Below are positions 9,318 to 17,600 of a stretch of 43,296 nt of DNA, in pieces. A program made the translations under genes and the position numbers. This DNA is from Paludibacteraceae bacterium. GTDB lineage: Bacteria; Bacteroidota; Bacteroidia; Bacteroidales; Paludibacteraceae. The notes beneath the pieces are model-generated. The model searched no databases. It saw nothing but the letters and a program-made list of their open reading frames with translations, and was not told the DNA's origin. Numbering within the stretch: position 1 is the stretch's first letter; the number at the start of each line of letters is the position of its first letter. The DNA lies in NCBI GenBank assembly GCA_017559505.1, contig JAFYSF010000037.1, positions 1 to 43,296 of the forward strand, in the 5' to 3' direction.

Positions 9318-10541
9318 ATGAAAAAAGTCTTATTATCAATGATGGTGCTTTGTGCATCATGTGTTTCAATTTTTGCACAAGAGAGTACTAACGTTAGTTA
9401 TAATGACGCAAAAGAGACTTACGGATACATGAATCCTATAGTTTCTGGCGTACCTTCTATGTCAATTAGCCCAGATGCTGTTGCTGGTGGTATGGGTGAT
9501 GTTGGTGTTGCTACTAATTCAGATATGAATTCTCAATATTGGAATTCATCTAAATATGCACAAAACGAAAGTAGTGCAGGATTTGCATTTTCTTATACTC
9601 CATGGTTGCGTAAATTGGGCGTAAATGATATCAATTTGCTCTATCTTGCTGGTTATTATACTCCAAGTAAAATGGCTGGTACTATCAGTGCATCACTTCG
9701 TTTCTTCCAATTAGGTGAAGTTTTGTTGCGTGAGTCTGCTGATGCAATTCCTTTGTCAGCAAATCCATACGAAATGACATTTGACCTTGGTTATTCTCGT
9801 ATGCTTACTGAAAACTTCTCATTAGGTATCGTAATGCGTTTGGTTGCGTCTGACCTTACTGCTAAAACAGATCCTAACTATTATACTGGATATGCTTTTG
9901 GTGCTGACGTTAATGGTTTTTATAGCCTTCCTATTGAAATGGCTGCAGGTACTTCAAGATTTAACTTCGGTTTCAATATCTCTAACATTGGTACTCGTAT
10001 TACTTATGACAAAGGTGATAACTATAACTTTATTCCTGCAAACCTTCGTCTTGGTGTAGGTTACCAACTTCCATTTGACCAATACAATCGCTTGCTCATC
10101 TCTCTTGAAGCAAATAAAATGATGGTTCCTTCTCGTTATTCAAAAATAGCAAAATATAATCCTGATTTTGATGCTTCTAATATGGATACTTGGGCTATGA
10201 CAACAGAAGAATATAACAAAATTTCTTCTATGGAAGGTTTGATTATGTCATGGTATGATGCTCCTGGTGGTTTTGCTGAAGAAATGGCTGAAATCAATTG
10301 GGGTATTGGTCTTGAATATGCTTACAACGAACAATTCTTTGGTCGTCTCGGTTATAACAACGAAGCAAAAGACAAAGGTAATCGTAAATACTTTACAGTT
10401 GGTGCTGGTTTCAAACTTTCTGCATTCAAACTTGATGTTGGTTATGTAATTGCTACATCTGCTTCAAATCCACTTGATCAAACTCTTCGTTTCTCTCTTG
10501 CATTTGATATTGATGGTATCAAAGCTCTTGCAGATAAATAA
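9318..10541 (+). CDS. porV: type IX secretion outer-membrane protein PorV (LptO)
   Basis: A 407-residue outer-membrane beta-barrel protein of the PorV/LptO family (related to FadL). A signal peptide ending near Phe-Ala-Gln is followed by GGMGDVGVATNSD and QYWNSSKYA, characteristic PorV segments. The barrel ends in a strand terminating in Phe-Asp-Ile. PorV accepts type IX cargo at the translocon and hands it to PorU. The codon usage (GGT, CGT, CTT-rich) differs from AT-leaning porU, consistent with higher expression from its own promoter. A terminator follows. Confidence 0.95.
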   Translation: MKKVLLSMMVLCASCVSIFAQESTNVSYNDAKETYGYMNPIVSGVPSMSISPDAVAGGMGDVGVATNSDMNSQYWNSSKYAQNESSAGFAFSYTPWLRKLGVNDINLLYLAGYYTPSKMAGTISASLRFFQLGEVLLRESADAIPLSANPYEMTFDLGYSRMLTENFSLGIVMRLVASDLTAKTDPNYYTGYAFGADVNGFYSLPIEMAAGTSRFNFGFNISNIGTRITYDKGDNYNFIPANLRLGVGYQLPFDQYNRLLISLEANKMMVPSRYSKIAKYNPDFDASNMDTWAMTTEEYNKISSMEGLIMSWYDAPGGFAEEMAEINWGIGLEYAYNEQFFGRLGYNNEAKDKGNRKYFTVGAGFKLSAFKLDVGYVIATSASNPLDQTLRFSLAFDIDGIKALADK

Positions 10542-10562
10542 TATTTAATTTGAATATATTTT

Positions 10563-10626
10563 AAAAGACAGAATAACATAAGAACGAAACAAGTTTTGTT
10601 TGCTTTTGTTATTCTGTCTTTTTTTG
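10563..10626 (+). terminator. intrinsic terminator after porV
   Basis: A 16-bp arm AAAAGACAGAATAACA (10563-10578) pairs with TGTTATTCTGTCTTTT (10607-10622) around a 28-base loop with a small inner hairpin. It ends in a T run. Confidence 0.85.
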
Positions 10627-10661
10627 TATCTAAATTTTTAACTTAAATACTTGATTGTTTT

Positions 10662-11138
10662 ATGATACGTGTAGGAATGGGATATGATGTCCATCAATTA
10701 GTCGAAAATCGTGAATTGTGGTTAGGAGGCATTAAGATTGAGCATGAAAAAGGCTTATTAGGGCATTCTGATGCAGATGTGCTTATTCATGCTATATGTG
10801 ATGCTTTGCTTGGGGCTGCTAATATGCGTGATATAGGTTATCATTTTCCTGATACAGGAAAAGAGTATGAGAATATTGATAGTAAGATTCTTTTGAGAAA
10901 AACAGTTGCGTTATTGAAAGAAAAGGGGTATTCTATTGGAAATATTGATGCAACGGTATGTGCTGAGCGTCCAAAATTAAATCCTCATATACCCCAAATG
11001 CAACATGTTCTTGCTGAATGTATGGGAGTAGATGAGGATTGTGTAAGTATTAAAGCTACAACAACAGAAAAGCTTGGTTTTGTTGGTCGTAAAGAGGGTA
11101 TAGCGGCTTATTGTGTTGTGCTTATAAATAGAGATTAA
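10662..11138 (+). CDS. ispF: 2-C-methyl-D-erythritol 2,4-cyclodiphosphate synthase
   Basis: A 158-residue enzyme of the MEP isoprenoid pathway that cyclises CDP-methylerythritol 2-phosphate and releases CMP. The N-terminus has the metal ligands of GYDVHQL (Asp9, His11), then LLGHSDADVLIHAICDALLGA with the third metal-site His, and KATTTEKLGFVGR near the C-terminus. Length is normal for this trimeric enzyme. It follows porV across a strong terminator, so it probably has its own promoter, which I could not place. Its position beside porU-porV is a neighbourhood rather than a functional link. Confidence 0.97.
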   Translation: MIRVGMGYDVHQLVENRELWLGGIKIEHEKGLLGHSDADVLIHAICDALLGAANMRDIGYHFPDTGKEYENIDSKILLRKTVALLKEKGYSIGNIDATVCAERPKLNPHIPQMQHVLAECMGVDEDCVSIKATTTEKLGFVGRKEGIAAYCVVLINRD

Positions 11139-11232
11139 GATATGCAGAGAGTAGTGTAAGATTGCTTGCAGGTAGGGTTATCCTATGAAGAGCCTTGCTA
11201 TTTGATAAGGAGATGTGGGCAGTTTTTGATGC

Positions 11233-12036
11233 TTAATCTTTGATTCTTTTTACAACTGTCATGTGAAAACATTTATTTGATGATTCTCGAATAATCATTA
11301 ATCGGCACTCTTCGCGAAGTTCGCGGAGAGTTTTTTCTAATATAGCTTCAACTTTAGGGTCTTGTTGGCTTTTACCTCGACGGTCGTATTTGTCGTATGC
11401 AATATCGAAAGTTGTTCCATAGTAGTGGGCAGATAGTCCGAATGTTGCATTTACGTTTTGTTTTGTAAGTTGGCGTTGGAACTCTATAGTTCTTAATAAA
11501 GATGATATTTGGAATTTATATTTTGGTAGACCTTCGGCTTGTAGATTTGCTTGAAAGCGTTTGCCGATGAGGTTGAGTAGATCTCTGGCTTCGGGTGTTA
11601 GATATGGGTATGAGTGGGTGAGTTGGCGTATGTTGTAGTATTTGTTTGGTTTAATTTTCACTAATATGCCTTTTTCGACGAGTGAATCAATTTGTGATTC
11701 AAATTGATTTTGGTTTTTTATTACGGTTTTTAAGCCATTGGTTTGAGCATGAGCTAATTGTTCGGAATTGACATCTTTGAATTTTGATTTTGATTGTATT
11801 GGTGCAGTTGCATTTTCGCAATGGCAGTTACTTTGAGTTTCGTTTCTTTCGCAGTGGTTACTAATGATAACTACAATAGCAAGAATGAGTCCTATGATTG
11901 ATGCAAAAAGTATGTTGCGAGGGGTGAGTGAGTTAGAAACTTCTTCTTGGAGTTTCTTTTTTGAGATTTTTTTTCGAGGTTTAGAGGTTGGTTTTGTTGT
12001 AGTTGTTTTTTTTGATTGTGTTTGTTTAGTAGTCAT
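11233..12036 (-). CDS. membrane-anchored DUF5715-like / M15-type peptidase-like protein
   Basis: A 267-residue protein with a Lys/Thr-rich cytoplasmic N-terminus and one membrane span (about residues 42-60). The extracytoplasmic domain ends in SAHYYGTTFDIAYD. The spacing His-x3-Gly-x3-Asp resembles the zinc site of M15 D-Ala-D-Ala peptidases (SxHxxGxAxD), and the overall form recalls the DUF5715 family of Bacteroidota. A role in cell-wall cleavage is an inference. It is downstream of the antiporter gene but separated by a terminator. Confidence 0.7.
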   Translation of the reverse strand: MTTKQTQSKKTTTTKPTSKPRKKISKKKLQEEVSNSLTPRNILFASIIGLILAIVVIISNHCERNETQSNCHCENATAPIQSKSKFKDVNSEQLAHAQTNGLKTVIKNQNQFESQIDSLVEKGILVKIKPNKYYNIRQLTHSYPYLTPEARDLLNLIGKRFQANLQAEGLPKYKFQISSLLRTIEFQRQLTKQNVNATFGLSAHYYGTTFDIAYDKYDRRGKSQQDPKVEAILEKTLRELREECRLMIIRESSNKCFHMTVVKRIKD

Positions 12037-12061
12037 ATTTTAGTGTTATCAGAGAAAATAA

Positions 12062-12099
12062 GTCGCAAGCAGAAAGGTATTCCTGCTTGCGACTATTTG
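12062..12099 (-). terminator. terminator downstream of the antiporter gene
   Basis: A perfect 11-bp stem GTCGCAAGCAG/CTGCTTGCGAC spans 12062-12093. Read on the minus strand it is followed by TTATTTT. It separates the antiporter from the DUF5715-like gene. Confidence 0.75.
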
Positions 12100-12111
12100 A
12101 TTATTATTCTA

Positions 12112-13431
12112 TTATAAGAAAATTATTTGAACGATAATATAGATTGGTAAAAGCACGATTAATGAGAATTTAATCATATAGCCAAAGAATGAAGGCATTT
12201 TGATGCCATTTTCTTCTGCAATAGCTTTTACCATGAAGTTAGGACCATTACCAATGTATGTCATAGCACCAAAGAATACAGAGCCAAGAGCAATAGCTTT
12301 GAGAAGTATTTCAGAGATACCAGCCACAGCAGTACCCTCAATTGGTAGGGCAGTAGCCACACTATGGAATGCAACTGCAGTAGGAGCATTGTCGAGGAAT
12401 GAGCTTAAACCACCAGCAAAATAGTAGAATTGCCATGGTTGAGTTAGACCAAGAGATGCAGCATTTTGGTTGAGATACATGATAGTAGGTGTCATGGTAA
12501 CAAAGATGCCAAGGAATACTACAGCAACTTCAATAATTGGACGCCATGAGTATTTGTTAGCTTCACGTACTTCTTTTTTAGTTTCAAGCAATGACAATAC
12601 AATCATTGAAATAAGCACTATTTCGCGAAGATAAACTAACCACCATGGAGCGTGAGCATCGCCCATAGCAGGCAACGTATCGGCATTGATGAATGCAACA
12701 GACAAAACAACGCCTATAAGGAAAAGGAAATTGATTTTACCTGTGATTTGGATAGGACGTTGTTCGCGAGAGTAGGCAGAAAGGTTCACCCAGTCCTCTT
12801 TTTTGTACATATATGAGTCCCAAATGAAGTAGATGATAAGTAGTAATACTCCAGTCAAAGCCCACATTGGTAACAAGTTAAAGAACCAAGTGAAAGAAGC
12901 ACCACGAAGGTAGAGTAGCAACAACGGTGGATCACCGAGCGGTGTGAGCAAACCACCACAGTTGGCAACAGCAGCAATAAAGAACAAAATAGTATGCACT
13001 TTATATTTGCGTTGAGAGTTTGTGTCGATGAGTGGGCGGATGAGCAACATAGCAGCACCTGTAGTACCCATAAACGAAGCTAAAATCCAACCTAACGCAA
13101 TAAACAGCGTGTTAATAATAGGTTTTGCTTTAATGTCGCCGTCGAGGTGAATACCACCAGTGATAACGAACAAAGCAGTTAAAAGAACGATAAATGGAAT
13201 ATAGTCGCCAAAGATTTGGTGTTCGAGTTGGTGAACTAATCCATTTTTAATTAGATAAAACGCTGTTGGAATACCTAAAACACAAGAAACAAGAAGTTTA
13301 CTTCTGTTGTGTTCCCACCATTCTTCCGCTACTAGCGGACCAATGGCAATCATCAAAAGCATGATGATGAACGGAATTGAAGCCCAAAATGGTACTTGCA
13401 TAACCGCTTCGGTTGCACTTAATAGTAACAT
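12112..13431 (-). CDS. NhaD/CitMHS-type sodium:proton antiporter
   Basis: A 439-residue, very hydrophobic membrane protein with about 11-12 predicted spans. It belongs to the ion-transporter superfamily that includes NhaD and ArsB-like permeases. Recognisable segments are FMGTTGAAMLLIRP, CGGLLTPLGDPPLL and SSFLDNAPTAVAF, the last two being the paired re-entrant regions of this family. Na+/H+ exchange is the usual annotation in Bacteroidota, but the transported ion cannot be proven from sequence. It starts 46 bases after the lepA stop codon and is likely co-transcribed with lepA. Confidence 0.85.
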   Translation of the reverse strand: MLLLSATEAVMQVPFWASIPFIIMLLMIAIGPLVAEEWWEHNRSKLLVSCVLGIPTAFYLIKNGLVHQLEHQIFGDYIPFIVLLTALFVITGGIHLDGDIKAKPIINTLFIALGWILASFMGTTGAAMLLIRPLIDTNSQRKYKVHTILFFIAAVANCGGLLTPLGDPPLLLLYLRGASFTWFFNLLPMWALTGVLLLIIYFIWDSYMYKKEDWVNLSAYSREQRPIQITGKINFLFLIGVVLSVAFINADTLPAMGDAHAPWWLVYLREIVLISMIVLSLLETKKEVREANKYSWRPIIEVAVVFLGIFVTMTPTIMYLNQNAASLGLTQPWQFYYFAGGLSSFLDNAPTAVAFHSVATALPIEGTAVAGISEILLKAIALGSVFFGAMTYIGNGPNFMVKAIAEENGIKMPSFFGYMIKFSLIVLLPIYIIVQIIFL

Positions 13432-13477
13432 AATTTTTGTTTTTTAATAGATTATAGTTTAAAGTTAAAAGTTTTTC

Positions 13478-15265
13478 TTAGTCGAGTTTTAATACAGCAA
13501 GGAAAGCTTTTTGTGGCACTTCTACGTTACCAATTTGTTTCATACGTTTCTTACCTTTCTTTTGCTTTTCGAGCAATTTACGTTTACGAGAAATGTCACC
13601 ACCATAACATTTTGCGGTTACGTCCTTGCGAACAGCCTTCACTGTTTCACGGGCAATGATTTTCGCGCCAATAGCTGCTTGAATAGCAATATCAAATTGT
13701 TGGCGAGGAATAAGTTCTTGTAATTTTTCGCACATGCGACGACCAAGTGTATAAGCATTGTCAAAGTGAATTAATGATGACAAAGCATCCACAGACTCGC
13801 CATTGAGGAGTATGTCTAGTTTTACCAATTTAGATGGACGGAATCCATTCATGTGGTAGTCAAATGAAGCGTAGCCTTTTGATATTGATTTTAATTTGTC
13901 GTAGAAGTCGAATACAATTTCACCGAGAGGCATGTCGTAGATAAGTTCTACACGATTGCCCGAAACATATTCTTGTTTTACGAGCTCGCCACGTTTACCA
14001 AGACAAAGGGTCATGATTTGACCGATATAATCAGTTTTAGTGATGACAGAAGCGCGAATATAAGGTTCTTCGATGTGGTCGATTTCGGTGATTTCAGGTA
14101 GTCCTGATGGGTTATGTACTTCGAGGCAAGCACCTTTGTTAGTAAACACCTTATATGAAACGTTAGGCACGGTAGTGATAACATTCATATCAAATTCGCG
14201 GTCGAGACGCTCTTGTACAATTTCCATGTGCAACATACCAAGGAAACCGCAACGGAAACCAAAGCCAAGTGCAGCAGATGATTCAGGCTCGAATGTCAAC
14301 GACGCATCATTCAACTGTAATTTCTCGAGAGAAGCACGCAAGTCTTCGAAATCTTCAGTTTCGATAGGGTACACACCAGCAAACACCATAGGTTTTACCT
14401 CTTCAAAACCATCAATAGCAGCATCGCATTGGCGTTTTACATGCGTGATAGTATCACCCACTTTCACCTCTTTCGATGTTTTGATACCTGAGATGATGTA
14501 GCCTACGTTACCAGCCGATAACTCTTTTTGAGGCATCATATCAAGTTTGAGGATACCAATTTCATTTGCCTCGTATTCTTTGCCCGTATTTACGAATTTC
14601 ACCAAGTCATTAGGTTTTATCGTACCATTCACGATTTTGAAATAAGCGATAATACCACGGAACGAGTTGAAAACCGAGTCGAAAATCAAACATTGGAGAG
14701 GAGCATTAGGGTCGCCCTCTGGAGCAGGGATGCGTTCGATGATTGCGTGAAGGATTTCTTCGATACCCATGCCTGTTTTGCCCGAAGCACGAATAATCTC
14801 TTCGCGTTTGCAACCTAATAACTCAACAATTTGGTCTTCAACCTCTTCAGGCATAGCGTTATCCATATCCATCTTGTTCATGATAGGAATAATTTCCAAG
14901 TCATGCTCAATAGCCATATAAAGGTTTGAGATGGTTTGCGCTTGAATACCTTGTGTAGCATCAACAATCAATAACGCCCCTTCGCAAGCAGCAATTGAAC
15001 GAGATACCTCGTATGAAAAGTCAACGTGTCCCGGAGTATCAATCAAATTGAGAGTATATTCCTCATTGTTGTGTTTATATTTCATTTGGATTGCGTGCGA
15101 TTTGATGGTAATACCGCGTTCGCGTTCCAAATCCATATCGTCTAATACTTGTGCTTGGAGGTCTCGAGCTTCAACAGTTTGAGTGAACTCCAATAGTCTG
15201 TCGGCCAAAGTACTTTTCCCATGGTCGATATGGGCTATAATGCAAAAGTTTCTGATTTTTTTCAT
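13478..15265 (-). CDS. lepA: elongation factor 4 (back-translocating GTPase LepA)
   Basis: A 595-residue translational GTPase. G-domain motifs are AHIDHGKST (G1), the RGITIKS switch, DTPGHVDF (G3) and NKMD (G4). Domains II-III and the LepA-specific C-terminal domain ending in [17 protein letters not shown] follow. LepA binds the ribosome and affects stalled or misassembled complexes. Length and domain order are normal. It is first in a minus-strand unit with the antiporter, under a consensus promoter. Confidence 0.97.
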   Translation of the reverse strand: MKKIRNFCIIAHIDHGKSTLADRLLEFTQTVEARDLQAQVLDDMDLERERGITIKSHAIQMKYKHNNEEYTLNLIDTPGHVDFSYEVSRSIAACEGALLIVDATQGIQAQTISNLYMAIEHDLEIIPIMNKMDMDNAMPEEVEDQIVELLGCKREEIIRASGKTGMGIEEILHAIIERIPAPEGDPNAPLQCLIFDSVFNSFRGIIAYFKIVNGTIKPNDLVKFVNTGKEYEANEIGILKLDMMPQKELSAGNVGYIISGIKTSKEVKVGDTITHVKRQCDAAIDGFEEVKPMVFAGVYPIETEDFEDLRASLEKLQLNDASLTFEPESSAALGFGFRCGFLGMLHMEIVQERLDREFDMNVITTVPNVSYKVFTNKGACLEVHNPSGLPEITEIDHIEEPYIRASVITKTDYIGQIMTLCLGKRGELVKQEYVSGNRVELIYDMPLGEIVFDFYDKLKSISKGYASFDYHMNGFRPSKLVKLDILLNGESVDALSSLIHFDNAYTLGRRMCEKLQELIPRQQFDIAIQAAIGAKIIARETVKAVRKDVTAKCYGGDISRKRKLLEKQKKGKKRMKQIGNVEVPQKAFLAVLKLD

Positions 15266-15305
15266 ATATTATTTAATGTGTCCTATTATTTTTACAAACG
15301 ACTTG

Positions 15306-15337
15306 CAAAGTTACAAAAAAACATTGAATAAATCAAA
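15306..15337 (-). promoter_or_regulatory. promoter of lepA
   Basis: Read on the minus strand: TTTG (15334-15337), 20 bases, TAACTTTG (15306-15313). This is a perfect consensus and spacing, about 40 bases upstream of the lepA ATG. Confidence 0.75.
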
Positions 15338-15401
15338 TGAGTGTTAATAAAAATCAAATAAATTTTTGATTTTTGGATTTTAATTTACAAGTTTTTTTTT
15401 G

Positions 15402-15409
15402 TAACTTTG
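15402..15409 (+). promoter_or_regulatory. -7 box upstream of the first deacetylase 5' copy
   Basis: TAACTTTG on the plus strand, 72 bases before the ATG at 15481. No well-spaced TTTG is seen. The matching region upstream of the second copy (around 16623) reads TAATTTTA, a degraded form, so the insertion seems to have separated the intact gene from its original promoter. Confidence 0.5.
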
Positions 15410-15419
15410 CGTTTTATTA

Positions 15420-15454
15420 GTCGATAGTCTACAGTCTATAGTCAACAGTCTGTA
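15420..15454. repeat. heptanucleotide array, GTCNANA-like (5 units), copy A
   Basis: Five 7-base units: GTCGATA, GTCTACA, GTCTATA, GTCAACA, GTCTGTA. It is the upstream edge of the duplicated deacetylase 5' region. The other copy has only three units. Confidence 0.9.
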
Positions 15455-15544
15455 GAATTGTAGTTTATACTCTGAAGATTATGGATTTTACGTCGTTAAA
15501 ATATAGTGAGTTGGTGTTGGCATTGAAAGATGCGGGGTATGAGT
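15447..15544 (+). repeat. 98-bp direct repeat, copy A
   Basis: Bases 15447-15544 are identical to 16662-16759, an offset of 1215 bases. The repeat covers the end of the 7-base array, the leader and the first 21 codons of the deacetylase-like gene. Sequence diverges immediately after the shared GAGT. Confidence 0.95.
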
Positions 15545-15588
15545 ACAGAAAAATACATTTTTATTTGCTAATTACTTGTTTTATTTAA
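15481..15588 (+). pseudogene. truncated 5' copy of the deacetylase-like gene
   Basis: The ATG and first 21 codons match the gene at 16696 exactly. After the junction at 15544/15545 the frame runs 14 codons of unrelated sequence to a TAA at 15586-15588. The result is a 35-codon reading frame with no domain, best seen as a by-product of the insertion/duplication event. Confidence 0.8.
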
Positions 15589-15600
15589 ATATATTGTTAT

Positions 15601-16593
15601 ATGAGAAAATTAATAATTTTACTTGTAGCATTATCAATAGCTGTTGTTGTGTTTTTTTGTGGATGGCAATATTATTTGTTCAAAAAGAATGAATATAAGC
15701 AGCAACTTGAATATGAAATTAATGATAGATACTTAGAACGTAAAAACTCAATAGGTGCCTTTTATGATTATGACAATGTTTTGCGTAAAAACTTGATAGA
15801 AATAAGAAAAGTATCTGATTATAGTTTTGATGAACCTTCTTGGATGTATGGAGGTTGTGTTTCTTTTTTTGGGGGGTTACTTTCTGACCATAGTAGTGTT
15901 ATAAGAAAAATGCTAACTAGTGGAGAATATAAATGGTTTGATTTTAGTAACTGTGAAACAACATATCCATTCATGATTATTGTTAAAAAAACAAATTTTG
16001 GATATGATATTATTGGAGAATACATATTAGGTATAGGGCTAAAATATTCATATCCAGATTATTTAATTTATGAAACCCCATATGAATCTTTTCTCAAATT
16101 TTTAAACACTCAAGATTTTGTAACTTATAAGTATGAAATTGAGTCAGATATGATAGATTCGTATATTAATTTTTTATTTGATGAAAAATATAAAGGCATA
16201 ACAATACGTAACGAAATTACAAGAGATAATAATGGAATAAAAAGGAACATTAAATTGGACATGCTTGAAAATTTAGTTATGAAAGCGTCTTGTCCTAGTG
16301 ACTCTAGTTTATTTTTTAGGGTTAATAAGTATTTTGAACTAAAAGATGATGATAACTTTACTGCAATGGGAAGTAGTCCTATTGTTTGGCAGACAGGAAC
16401 ATATGGAAATCGAACTCAAACAATTTTTACAAAAACAGTAACAATACATTATTCGATTCAAGAAAATGAAGGTTTATTATGGTCAGAATATAAAACTATA
16501 ATTACAGTTGTGATATTGATTTTAGAGGTATTATATTTTTTTATATTAATTATGGTGTATAAAATTAAACAATTGAGAGGTGGAAAATTTTAA
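15601..16593 (+). CDS. orphan membrane protein of unknown function
   Basis: A 330-residue protein with an N-terminal hydrophobic segment (about residues 3-25), a polar extracytoplasmic-looking middle of about 260 residues rich in Tyr, Phe, Asn and Asp, and a C-terminal membrane span (about 298-322) ending in a basic tail. No motif is recognised. It lies wholly within the segment between two identical 98-bp repeats and is richer in A+T than its neighbours, so recent arrival is likely. It carries no transposase or recombinase. The two spans suggest a membrane-bound sensor or receptor-like topology, which is only an inference. Confidence 0.7.
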   Translation: MRKLIILLVALSIAVVVFFCGWQYYLFKKNEYKQQLEYEINDRYLERKNSIGAFYDYDNVLRKNLIEIRKVSDYSFDEPSWMYGGCVSFFGGLLSDHSSVIRKMLTSGEYKWFDFSNCETTYPFMIIVKKTNFGYDIIGEYILGIGLKYSYPDYLIYETPYESFLKFLNTQDFVTYKYEIESDMIDSYINFLFDEKYKGITIRNEITRDNNGIKRNIKLDMLENLVMKASCPSDSSLFFRVNKYFELKDDDNFTAMGSSPIVWQTGTYGNRTQTIFTKTVTIHYSIQENEGLLWSEYKTIITVVILILEVLYFFILIMVYKIKQLRGGKF

Positions 16594-16648
16594 TTGTTTT
16601 ATAATTTAAATAATAAGTTTTTTGTAATTTTATAAAAAAAACTTAATA

Positions 16649-16669
16649 GTCGATAGTCAATAGTCTGTA
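16649..16669. repeat. heptanucleotide array, GTCNATA-like (3 units), copy B
   Basis: Three 7-base units GTCGATA, GTCAATA, GTCTGTA at the matching place of the second duplicated copy. Two units (14 bases) fewer than copy A. Confidence 0.9.
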
Positions 16670-16759
16670 GAATTGTAGTTTATACTCTGAAGATTATGGA
16701 TTTTACGTCGTTAAAATATAGTGAGTTGGTGTTGGCATTGAAAGATGCGGGGTATGAGT
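16662..16759 (+). repeat. 98-bp direct repeat, copy B
   Basis: Identical to 15447-15544. Here the sequence continues into the full-length deacetylase-like gene, so this is the copy attached to the intact gene. Confidence 0.95.
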
Positions 16760-17463
16760 TTGTGACTTATGCAGAGTATTGCGAAGGTAAGAGAGCAGAG
16801 AGATTGGTGGTGATGAGACATGATGTGGATAAACGAGTGTTGTGTGCGATGAATATGGCTCGAGAGGAGAGGAGAATGAAGGTGAAGGCGTCGTATTATC
16901 TGCGAGAAGATATGGTGTTGTATGGCAGGCATGTGATTAAGTTTTTTGCAGAAAGAGGACATGAGGTGGGGTATCATTATGAGGAATTGGTGAAGGAGAG
17001 AGGAGATGTGGATAAGGCGTATGCAAGATTTGTGCGCAATATAGAGGAGATGCGTCAAGTGGTTGATGTGCGGACAATTACGATGCACGGGTCGCCAATG
17101 AGTAGGTTTGACTCAAAAGAGATGTGGCAAAAATATGATTATAAGAAATTGGGGTTGATAGGTGAGCCACAGATGGATGTAGATTGGGGTGAAATGGTGT
17201 ATCTGACCGACACAGGAAGGAGTTGGAATGGCGTCAGTCGTCGAGATAAAGTGGTAGATAGAGCATCGGAATGGAAGGAGAAAGGTTGGGTGTATGAGAC
17301 GACAGATGATGTGATAAAGGCAGTGAAAGAGGGGCGATTTCCGACATGTGTGATGATGACAGTGCATCCGCAGAGGTGGAGCGATAATATGTGGGAATGG
17401 ACGTTGGAGTTGGTGATGCAGAAGGTGAAGAATGTGGTAAAATGGGTGTTGTTGAAAAAGTGA
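16696..17463 (+). CDS. polysaccharide deacetylase-like (NodB-fold) protein
   Basis: A 255-residue protein with features of the carbohydrate esterase 4/NodB fold: VVMRHDVDK near residue 38 (an Asp-rich first motif), HEVGYHYEEL (His and Glu of a second motif) and ITMHGSPMS (a later His motif). Such enzymes remove acetyl groups from amino sugars using a metal ion. No signal peptide is seen, so it may act in the cytoplasm, for example in glycan biosynthesis. The substrate is unknown. The motifs are only partly canonical, so it could be a non-catalytic relative. Its first 21 codons are duplicated upstream. Confidence 0.7.
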   Translation: MDFTSLKYSELVLALKDAGYEFVTYAEYCEGKRAERLVVMRHDVDKRVLCAMNMAREERRMKVKASYYLREDMVLYGRHVIKFFAERGHEVGYHYEELVKERGDVDKAYARFVRNIEEMRQVVDVRTITMHGSPMSRFDSKEMWQKYDYKKLGLIGEPQMDVDWGEMVYLTDTGRSWNGVSRRDKVVDRASEWKEKGWVYETTDDVIKAVKEGRFPTCVMMTVHPQRWSDNMWEWTLELVMQKVKNVVKWVLLKK

Positions 17464-17481
17464 ATACATACAGAGAGGGGG

Positions 17482-17523
17482 TGTCAGTCTTCTTCGGTGA
17501 AGGTTGCTTGCACCTTGCTTGAG
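17482..17523. repeat. dispersed AAGCAA-type intergenic repeat, inverted copy
   Basis: The reverse complement of 17504-17523 equals 5117-5136 (20 of 20), and that of 17482-17494 equals 5146-5158. The same element therefore occurs here in the opposite orientation with a different middle. Confidence 0.7.
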
Positions 17524-17533
17524 ATAAGGAGCT

Positions 17534-17568
17534 GGGAATAGGGAGCAGGGAGTAGGGAGTAGGGGAAA
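17534..17568. repeat. heptanucleotide array, unit GGGANNA (5 units)
   Basis: Five 7-base units: GGGAATA, GGGAGCA, two GGGAGTA, GGGGAAA. A looser set of GAATTNN-type 7-mers follows up to the mutS start codon. Confidence 0.85.
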
Positions 17569-17600
17569 TTATGAATTATAAATTAAGAATTGAATAAGAT

